DNA from: Firm-08 sp045546995 | Lineage (GTDB): Bacteria; Bacillota; Clostridia; Oscillospirales; QAKW01 | Length of the DNA stretch: 64,000 bases | Assembly: GCA_045546995.1 (NCBI GenBank) | Contig: JAZQDW010000001.1 | Span: forward strand, 1-64,000 | Direction: 5' to 3' | Shown here: positions 58,318 through 64,000 of the stretch, one piece after another | How positions within the stretch are numbered: the stretch's first letter is position 1 | How the letters are laid out: each line of letters opens with the position of its first letter | Notes under the pieces: generated by a model | Told to the model about the DNA's origin: nothing | The model's database searches: none | What the model saw: the letters and a program-made list of their open reading frames with translations, nothing else | Made by a program: the position numbers and the translations under genes

Positions 58318-59362
58318 CTTTTTGTCCTTTCATTGTAAAAAAGAATTTGGGAGCGCTCAGCCCGTCGGCCGCTCCCGGCACCCGGCGAAGGTGGCACTGC
58401 AGCCGCCCCTCTTCGTTCAAGGCCTGCAACACCTCATAGCAAAGCTGACTGCCGCATACGCAGGCCGCCTCCCCAAACAGGGGCCGCATCGCCTTGATCA
58501 GCGTGGAGCAGGTTTGTTCCCCTTCGGCCAACAATTGCTCCGCCACCGCATACGCCTGCCCATAGATGCGGGCGTCGGGTGCGGTGACCGCCACGGGCGG
58601 CGCCGTCATAGGCGCAATTTCCAGATGATCCCGATACACCGCGCCGTAGGACAGGGGCGGCATGGTTTGCGGAGCGCCCGCATCCTCGGGGAATGCCAGC
58701 GCCGCAGAAGCCAGATAAGCTCCGTGCTCGGCAAAGGCCACCGACAACGGAAAGTTGATCCGTGCCCAGGCAATGGCGTCGGGGCGCTCTCGGTCCAGCA
58801 ACAGACCCACGATCTCCGAGGGAAGCTGACAAAAGGCGTCGGCCATGGCCCGCCGGAAGGGGGTACCGCCCTCCAGCTTGTGGGTGATCAACTGGCACAT
58901 CAGATCGCTCATATGCACCACCGAGCCATCGGACAGGGTGGGATATCGCCCATTGGGCTCTTTACTGCGGGAGGTCATCTCATAGCCTTCGGCCACCAAG
59001 GCCTCTGCCAATGCTGCGCCCTCTGCGACTCTATGGGCAAAGCAGCCCGCCGTGCCGTTGGCAATATAAGCCGCACGGGCCTCCCCGTTTTTTCCCCCGA
59101 TAAAGGGATGGGCATAGTTATCCCCGCCGCCGGAATTGGAGCGGGAATGAAGAATGCCGATATTCCCCGGAAGCTTTGCCGCCTCGGTAAGGGCAACCAA
59201 ACGGTCCAAATCCCCCGTCAACTTTGCATAATGCAATTTCCCGTTATGAATGGTGGCAATGCCGGTAAAATAACCGCCGGCCAAGCCCTCCTGCCGACGA
59301 ATAAGTTCCATCAAAATGGGAGCCGCCGGACGGTTACCCACGTAGCCTGCAATATTACACAT
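58301..59362 (-). CDS. Stand-alone class II glutamine amidotransferase domain protein
   Basis: 353 residues beginning MCNIAGYVGNRPAAP: Cys2 is in the position of the N-terminal nucleophile of GlmS/PurF-type glutaminases. Further family motifs are GNIGILHSRSNSGGGDNYAHPF (GlmS HTRWATHG region) and AYIANGTAG. Unlike GlmS or AsnB it has no SIS or synthetase domain; residues about 230-353 are unlike anything I recognise (ARIYGQAYAVAEQLLAEGEQ, VCGSQLCYEVLQAL). It may release ammonia for a partner enzyme or hydrolyse another amide. It lies between a sugar isomerase-like gene and LOR/GtrA genes. Confidence 0.8.
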   Translation of the reverse strand: MCNIAGYVGNRPAAPILMELIRRQEGLAGGYFTGIATIHNGKLHYAKLTGDLDRLVALTEAAKLPGNIGILHSRSNSGGGDNYAHPFIGGKNGEARAAYIANGTAGCFAHRVAEGAALAEALVAEGYEMTSRSKEPNGRYPTLSDGSVVHMSDLMCQLITHKLEGGTPFRRAMADAFCQLPSEIVGLLLDRERPDAIAWARINFPLSVAFAEHGAYLASAALAFPEDAGAPQTMPPLSYGAVYRDHLEIAPMTAPPVAVTAPDARIYGQAYAVAEQLLAEGEQTCSTLIKAMRPLFGEAACVCGSQLCYEVLQALNEEGRLQCHLRRVPGAADGLSAPKFFFTMKGQKDEIVI

Positions 59363-59370
59363 TAGAATTT

Positions 59371-60192
59371 CTATCCTTTAAGTTTTTTAATATTCATATG
59401 GATATCGTGCATCTCGTCGTAGCTATGGGCGCGGGTGGTGATCCCCCGTTTTTCAAAGGCGCCAAAGTCCACCTCATACATAAATACGCCGCTATAATCG
59501 GCGCTTTCCAATAATTCAACCAGCGCCTTCCAATCGATTTTTCCCACACCGGGAACAAAATGGCATTCATCCCCGAAATCATAATCAGAGATATGCAGGG
59601 TGACGATCTTGTCCCCCAACTCTCTCACAAACTCCTCATGGGAACCGCGCAACAGATGATTGACGTCAAAGCAGACCCGCAGTCGTTCATCGGCCGACAG
59701 CAGTTCTTTCATATCCGCCACGTCACGGCCCAGACAGGTACGGGGCAGATCCTCCACCGCAACGATGACTCCCAACTGTTCTGCCGCGTCAGCCAATGCT
59801 TTTAAGGATTTTTGACTTTGGGCCATCTGCAAAGGACGCGCCTCCTCTTCAATGGGCTCGGTGGAGGGGTGAACGACCATATATTGGGCCCCCGCCTTTG
59901 CGGCCAGACCCATCAAACGGATATTGTTGGCCACCACTTCCAACCGCTTTTGCTCATCAAGGTCGGATATAGTATACCATCTTTTAAACGGCAGATGGTA
60001 GGAATTGATCGTGATTCCCGTGCGCTCTGCCTCTGCCTGAATGGCGGCCCAGTCCAGTTTTTCCTCCTCGCCGAATCCCGGCGAGAGTTCCACGGCATCC
60101 ACTCCGGCCGCTTTAAATTTTTCAAAATCCAGATGACTATACTGCCGGAAATCAATGGAAATCCCCGTCAACCAATTTCTAAAATCCGTCAT
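59371..60192 (-). CDS. Sugar phosphate isomerase/epimerase family protein
   Basis: 273 residues from MTDFRNWLTGISIDFRQYS; the ATG follows GGGGAGGACAGAA. It is a xylose-isomerase-like TIM barrel (AP endonuclease family 2) with likely metal ligands in VHPSTEP, VEDLPRTCLG, CFDVNHLL, LHISDYD and MYEVDF. Members isomerise or epimerise sugars, inosose or hydroxypyruvate; the substrate is open. First gene of the four-gene leftward operon ending with GtrA. Confidence 0.88.
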   Translation of the reverse strand: MTDFRNWLTGISIDFRQYSHLDFEKFKAAGVDAVELSPGFGEEEKLDWAAIQAEAERTGITINSYHLPFKRWYTISDLDEQKRLEVVANNIRLMGLAAKAGAQYMVVHPSTEPIEEEARPLQMAQSQKSLKALADAAEQLGVIVAVEDLPRTCLGRDVADMKELLSADERLRVCFDVNHLLRGSHEEFVRELGDKIVTLHISDYDFGDECHFVPGVGKIDWKALVELLESADYSGVFMYEVDFGAFEKRGITTRAHSYDEMHDIHMNIKKLKG

Positions 60193-60217
60193 TTCTGTCC
60201 TCCCCTTTCTTTTTTCC

Positions 60218-60246
60218 ATTTTATCATAGGAGCCCGGCAAATACAA
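60218..60246 (-). promoter_or_regulatory. Promoter of the isomerase operon
   Basis: TTGTAT (60241-60246), 17 bp ending in CCTATGA, TAAAAT (60218-60223) on the minus strand. Confidence 0.65.
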
Positions 60247-60247
60247 C

Positions 60248-60279
60248 AAAAACCTTCTGCAAAACCATTTTGCAGAAGG
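60248..60279 (-). terminator. Terminator of the XRE regulator gene
   Basis: CCTTCTGCAAAA pairs with TTTTGCAGAAGG around CCA; TTTTT follows on the minus strand. Confidence 0.88.
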
Positions 60280-60292
60280 CTCTATCAAAAAA

Positions 60293-60550
60293 TCAATCTT
60301 TTTTTGGCTCACACAGCAGTAAATCATCACAGGTGATATCAAACACCCGTGTAAATGCGATCAATTCTATATCCGTCACAAAACGTTTGCCACATTCAAT
60401 TCGTTGTATGGCGTTTTTGTCGACGTCCAAACCGATCAACTGCAAGCGATCCGCCAACTCCCTTTGTGACCATTTTCTTTTCGTTCGCTGCCTCGCAATA
60501 TTTCTTCCACTTATATTATTCCATCCGTTCGTAGCTTTATTGATAAACAT
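60293..60550 (-). CDS. XRE family transcriptional regulator
   Basis: 85 residues from MFINKATNGWNN; this ATG has GTGAGGG upstream, while the ATG at 60568 lies inside the operator and has no ribosome site. A single Cro/CI-type HTH (NIARQRTKRKWSQRELADRL, AIQRIECGKRFVTDIELIAF) and no effector domain. It is divergent from the YHYH surface protein. The region between them carries two copies of one inverted repeat, so it probably represses both itself and that gene. Confidence 0.88.
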   Translation of the reverse strand: MFINKATNGWNNISGRNIARQRTKRKWSQRELADRLQLIGLDVDKNAIQRIECGKRFVTDIELIAFTRVFDITCDDLLLCEPKKD

Positions 60551-60562
60551 AATACCCTCACT

Positions 60563-60634
60563 TGACATTTAGTGCTTGTCATTATGGAGATTATATGTTA
60601 TAATGGTGCATAAATTGACATTTAGTGAATGTCA
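60563..60634. promoter_or_regulatory. Divergent promoter region with two copies of an inverted-repeat operator
   Basis: TGACATTTAGTGCTTGTCA (60563-60581) and TGACATTTAGTGAATGTCA (60616-60634) are nearly identical 19-mers with TGACA/TGTCA arms, 53 bp apart. The rightward promoter is TTGTCA (60576-60581), 17 bp, TATAAT (60599-60604), so its -35 lies inside copy 1. A leftward -10, TATAAT (60590-60595), puts copy 2 over the leftward -35 position. The two promoters overlap face to face. Confidence 0.75.
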
Positions 60635-60665
60635 GTCGATTAACAACATAAAGGAAGTATGTTTT

Positions 60666-61949
60666 ATGAAAAAGAATAGGTTGTCCAAAATCATTACTGT
60701 CTTGCTGATGATATGCATTCTGTCCGTTACGGCCGGCGCTCATCCCGGCAGATTGGACAAAAACGGCGGCCACTATAATCGAAAAACCGGAGAATACCAT
60801 TATCACAACGGTGGCGGCTCTTCTTCAGGTTCCGGTTCTTCTTCAAGTTCCAGTTCCTCCTCAAGTTCCGGCTCTTCCTCCGGATCTGCCTCCACGAAAC
60901 CGACCACGCCAAAGGTAATCTACGCAAATAAAGTCACCGTTTCTGCCACAGGCAAGGAAATTTTTATCGGAGAGACGCTCACCGCAACGGCAACCGTCTC
61001 CCCCTCAAATGCAAAAGACAAAACCCTCACCTGGAAATCTTCCGATGAAAAGATCGCAACGGTGGATGACGATGGCGTAATCACCGGAAAAGCTGCAGGT
61101 ACAGTTACGATCACTGCACAAACCAATCGGGGAACAAAAGGCCAAATCGAAGTCACGGTCAAAGAGATCAAGGCAGAAAAATTAAGCATTTCCGCAAATC
61201 ATACAGACGATTTGCACGTTGGTGATACCGTACAGTTAAACGCCGACTTTTTGCCCAAAAATACGACCAATCAAACGATCACCTGGCAATCTTCCGACCC
61301 AAGCATTGCCAAAACCAACCAAAAAGGAAAGGTGACCTGTCTGGCCGTTGGTGAAGCCACTATCACCGCTGTCGGTAAAGACGTCAGTGCCAAGTTCACC
61401 ATCGTTGTTAACTCAATTCCTGTTGAAGAGATCAGTATATCTCTGATAAACACGTCCATCAATTCACCGTTGAGCGGTAATTCCTTTGAAGTGGATACCC
61501 CCATCCAATTATCTGCCGTTGTTTCTCCCGCAAACGCAACCGATGCAACCATAGTTTGGTCTGTCAGCGATGAAACTATTGCAAAAATCGAAAATGATAC
61601 TCTGATAGGATTAAAAGAGGGCGACTTTACGCTCACCGCCACTGCCGCCGACGGATTCACCGAAAGTATTCAACTAAGCGTTTACAAAACAAACTGGTTG
61701 CTGATACTGCTCATTTTAGGTGTTATTATGATGATGGGTGCCGGCGTTCTTGCCTTGATCATCGTTGCAATCTATAAACTTGCAAAAAGAAAGAAACCCA
61801 ACAGCGTCGTTTTTCCCACAGCGACGGTAACGTCCAACACTCCCGCCGCCGTTGACCCCGTTTCCAACATGATCAACAACGCCCGTCAAAAGATCAATTC
61901 CATCCGTAAAAACATCCAAGAAATTATCAATCGATTCACTTCAAAATAA
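60666..61949 (+). CDS. Membrane-anchored YHYH / Ig-like (BIG2) surface protein
   Basis: 427 residues from MKKNRLSKIITVLLM; the ATG follows AAAGGAAG. Signal peptide with cleavage near TAGA (about 25), a YHYH motif (HPGRLDKNGGHYNRKTGEYHYHNGG), a Ser/Gly-rich linker, three bacterial Ig-2-like domains (about 80-165, 166-250, 251-345; each with VSPSNA-like, WxSSD..IA and GxxTITA), one transmembrane helix (NWLLILLILGVIMMMGAGVL) and a ~55-residue cytoplasmic tail. The outer part probably projects through the wall. Ligand unknown. Controlled by the divergent XRE gene. Confidence 0.87.
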   Translation: MKKNRLSKIITVLLMICILSVTAGAHPGRLDKNGGHYNRKTGEYHYHNGGGSSSGSGSSSSSSSSSSSGSSSGSASTKPTTPKVIYANKVTVSATGKEIFIGETLTATATVSPSNAKDKTLTWKSSDEKIATVDDDGVITGKAAGTVTITAQTNRGTKGQIEVTVKEIKAEKLSISANHTDDLHVGDTVQLNADFLPKNTTNQTITWQSSDPSIAKTNQKGKVTCLAVGEATITAVGKDVSAKFTIVVNSIPVEEISISLINTSINSPLSGNSFEVDTPIQLSAVVSPANATDATIVWSVSDETIAKIENDTLIGLKEGDFTLTATAADGFTESIQLSVYKTNWLLILLILGVIMMMGAGVLALIIVAIYKLAKRKKPNSVVFPTATVTSNTPAAVDPVSNMINNARQKINSIRKNIQEIINRFTSK

Positions 61950-61961
61950 TAACGCGCCTTC

Positions 61962-61997
61962 AAAAAACCCGACGAAACAACGTTTCGTCGGGTTTTT
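61962..61997. terminator. Terminator between the YHYH gene and the convergent methyltransferase
   Basis: AAAACCCGACGAAAC pairs with GTTTCGTCGGGTTTT; A and T runs on both sides. Confidence 0.88.
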
Positions 61998-62000
61998 ATC

Positions 62001-62765
62001 TCACAGTGGCTTTCGGGTCAAATACAATACGTAGGTGTCCTCAAACACGAGCTTGTCCCCCGCCGCCTTGACGGCGTTATACAGCCCATCAAAAAACTTG
62101 GTTTTATAGGGTTCGGGGATGGTTATATGATCGCTGTGGGTGCCGCAATAGGCCACGTACTCCTCGGCATTCATCTCCCGTTTGCCGTAAAACTCCCGCT
62201 TTTCCACCGCAGAAAAGCCGTAGGCGGGGGCGCCGGTATAACCAAAGGGTTTGATGGTCTGACGGTAATCGGTTTGAGGCCTGAAATAGGCGTCATACAC
62301 CTTTTGGATCTCGTCGTACAAGACCTCGTTGGTGCTTTTATATTCCCCTTGGGTCAGCATCATCGCCAGCACACCGCCGGGCTTTAAGAGCTCAAAGCAT
62401 TTGGGATAGGCGATCTCCTCACCGATCCATTGGATGGTGGCCGCCGAATAGATGAGATCAAATTGTTGCATTCCGAAATCGTAGGTGATAAAATCGTCGT
62501 TGACCAAGTGAAAATTGGGATGCTTTTCAAACTTGTTTTGCATAAATGCGGCCAGATGCTCTCCCAGTTCAATGGCCAAATAGTCACAACCCGTTTCAAT
62601 GATGGGGCCGCTGGCCTGTCCCGTACCGGGGCCGATCTCCAGCGCCGTTTTGCTTTCATCCAGTCCCACATAGTCGATCAAAGACCGAAACAGTTCTGCA
62701 CAATAGCGGGGACGAAACGCATCAAATTGCTCGGGGATAGTATCAAATACTTTTCTGTATTCCAT
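62001..62765 (-). CDS. Class I SAM-dependent methyltransferase
   Basis: 254 residues from MEYRKVFDTIPEQFDAFRP; GGAGGTGACGTGT precedes this ATG. SAM motif I is ALEIGPGTGQAS (about residue 42); the acidic residue of strand 2 is in YLAIELGEHL, then FDLIYSAATIQWI (motif II/III) and ELLKPGGVLAMML (post-III). The fold is that of UbiE/COQ5-like small-molecule methyltransferases, but the substrate is unknown. It lies 20 nt from the upstream GH95 gene end and may be cotranscribed with it. Confidence 0.88.
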   Translation of the reverse strand: MEYRKVFDTIPEQFDAFRPRYCAELFRSLIDYVGLDESKTALEIGPGTGQASGPIIETGCDYLAIELGEHLAAFMQNKFEKHPNFHLVNDDFITYDFGMQQFDLIYSAATIQWIGEEIAYPKCFELLKPGGVLAMMLTQGEYKSTNEVLYDEIQKVYDAYFRPQTDYRQTIKPFGYTGAPAYGFSAVEKREFYGKREMNAEEYVAYCGTHSDHITIPEPYKTKFFDGLYNAVKAAGDKLVFEDTYVLYLTRKPL

Positions 62766-62785
62766 ACACGTCACCTCCAATTATA

Positions 62786-64000
62786 TTATTCTACTGCAAA
62801 ATGACTCAATTGACCGTTCTGCCAGGTCATACAAACCGTTTTGCCGCCGATGCGCAGACCCTTGATACTGCCGTTTTTCCACAGGGAGGGCAGGGCGGGA
62901 AGGAGATGCAATTCTCCCCCTTTTTCCTGCGCCAGCATTTCGTGCACGGCGGCAAGAAAACCGAAGTTTCCGTCAATTTGAAAGGGCGGGCAGGCACACA
63001 GCAGATTTTTGTATATGCCGCCACCCACGCTGCCCTCTTTGGTGTCTACCGCCAAACGGGTAAGGGTATCCCCCACTTTCAGCGCCCGATCGCCGTCCCC
63101 CAACAGGGCCCATAAACACATTTTCCACACACTGCTCCAACCCGTTCCCTCATCCCCACGGGCTTCCAACGTTTTGGCGCAAGCCGCAAGTAAAGTCGGA
63201 TCCTCTGTCAGCTTGGCGGGATAAAAGGCGTACAGATGGGAAAGATGACGGTGGTGGGGATCCTGCTCCTCTTTTTCCTCTTCCCATTCCAGTATACGAC
63301 CGTCGGAGCCGATCTCCGGCAGAGCAATCCACGCAAGGCGTTCCGAAAGATAGGCGGCATACCCCCGCTCCCGTCCCGTGATCTCGCACACCTTGATGCA
63401 GATCTCAAAGGCATCCCGCACAATGGCCTGATACATAGCGGAGGCGGCGGTGAGAGAATGCTTTTCGCCATTCAACATATATTTGTTTTCGGGAGAATTG
63501 GCGGGGCAGAATACAAGCATTCCGCTCCTTTCCGTCAGCATACTGTCACAAAATCGGGCGGAGCCCAAAATGGCATCAAAGGCAGGCCCGTTTAAAAACT
63601 CCGAATCTTTTGTATCCAGATAATACTCATACAGATGCCGTGTCAGCCACGCGCCCGCCAAGGGGAAATAGCCGCAATGGACCATATTTCGGCTCCAATT
63701 GCCCACCACGTGGGTGAGGCGCCACAAATCCGTGTTATGTCCCACGCAAAAGCCATCGGCGCCGTACATATTTTTTGCCGTCACCTGCCCCGCCTCTGAC
63801 AGATCGAAGATCAGCGAATGCAACGGCTCACAGCACTCGGCAAGGCCTGCCCCACAGGTACCCCAATAGTTCATTTGGGTATTAATATTCACGGTGTAAT
63901 TACAGCTCCACGGCGGGTGGGGCAGAATATTCCAGATGCCCTGCAAATTGGTTGCTTGCGTGCCCTCACGGGAGGAGGCAATGGTCAGATACCGCCCAAA
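62786..64000 (-). CDS. GH95-type glycoside hydrolase (alpha-L-fucosidase/galactosidase family), C-terminal part, cut by the window edge
   Basis: About 400 residues are visible; the frame stays open to the right edge, so start and N-terminal domain are outside. The segment begins FGRYLTIASSREGTQATNLQ followed by GIWN, a hallmark of GH95 enzymes. NINTQMNYWGTCGAGLAECC, GFCVGHNTDLW, LAGAWLTRHLYEYYLDTKD and HHRHLSHLYAFYPAKLTEDP continue the (alpha/alpha)6 barrel, and a C-terminal beta domain closes it. The family removes terminal 1,2-linked fucose or galactose from host glycans. Whether it is secreted cannot be told. Confidence 0.88.
   Translation of the reverse strand, partial: FGRYLTIASSREGTQATNLQGIWNILPHPPWSCNYTVNINTQMNYWGTCGAGLAECCEPLHSLIFDLSEAGQVTAKNMYGADGFCVGHNTDLWRLTHVVGNWSRNMVHCGYFPLAGAWLTRHLYEYYLDTKDSEFLNGPAFDAILGSARFCDSMLTERSGMLVFCPANSPENKYMLNGEKHSLTAASAMYQAIVRDAFEICIKVCEITGRERGYAAYLSERLAWIALPEIGSDGRILEWEEEKEEQDPHHRHLSHLYAFYPAKLTEDPTLLAACAKTLEARGDEGTGWSSVWKMCLWALLGDGDRALKVGDTLTRLAVDTKEGSVGGGIYKNLLCACPPFQIDGNFGFLAAVHEMLAQEKGGELHLLPALPSLWKNGSIKGLRIGGKTVCMTWQNGQLSHFAVE

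Overview
The window looks like chromosomal DNA of a Gram-positive member of the Clostridia, probably an uncultured gut bacterium near the Oscillospirales/Ruminococcaceae. This placement is inferred from a T-box leader in front of pheS, strong AGGAGG-type ribosome binding sites, many TTGACA-17-TATAAT promoters, three S-layer-homology (SLH) surface proteins, and glycan-degrading enzymes (GH2 beta-galactosidase, GH95 fucosidase-type enzyme, glutaminase-A-like protein). The DNA is moderately GC-rich. I saw no rRNA, tRNA, prophage, insertion sequence or CRISPR array.

Layout. 1-4.1 kb: pheST with its T-box leader, leftward. 4.2-6.9 kb: a small membrane protein, then a tiny XRE regulator with a mutarotase and a ferredoxin-tailed aldo-keto reductase. 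7-17 kb: an SLH protein, alpha/beta-hydrolase, MATE pump, purA, a patch of gene decay (truncated XRE gene behind a GNAT gene, broken M14 carboxypeptidase), then an MBL hydrolase / ABC exporter / beta-repeat protein operon. 17-34 kb: a DtxR/MntR-type regulator, an SLH protein, a GtaA-like protein, birA-proB-proA-proC, a beta-galactosidase, and a 1643-residue beta-helix SLH protein. 34-39 kb: glmU(acetyltransferase only)-glmS-glmM-rsmA, the amino-sugar route to peptidoglycan. 39-44.3 kb: a DeoR regulator divergent from an opine-dehydrogenase-like enzyme, two HAD phosphatases and a FGGY kinase, a candidate uncharacterised catabolic system. 44.3-50.5 kb: secG, a membrane protein with rsmE and prmA, and a three-gene sugar ABC importer. 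50.6-57.3 kb: two MATE pumps around a membrane-anchored PstS-like protein and a histidine phosphatase / ribokinase / PH-domain operon. 57.4-64 kb: an isomerase / class-II amidotransferase / LOR / GtrA operon, an XRE regulator divergent from a YHYH-Ig surface protein, a methyltransferase, and a GH95 enzyme cut by the right edge.

The most unusual signals are: (1) two inverted copies (53399-53492 and 55777-55868) of a repeat whose differences mostly preserve base pairing, one copy inside a possible small-RNA unit; (2) a GlmU whose uridylyltransferase half has shrunk to an unrecognisable ~120 residues while the acetyltransferase half is intact, next to glmS and glmM; (3) the DeoR / opine dehydrogenase / HAD / HAD / FGGY cluster with repeated operator-like sites; (4) the XRE/YHYH pair, whose divergent promoters each carry one copy of the same inverted repeat; (5) two visible gene-decay scars between 12.1 and 13.3 kb.

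All functional calls come from reading motifs and domain order. No database search was run.
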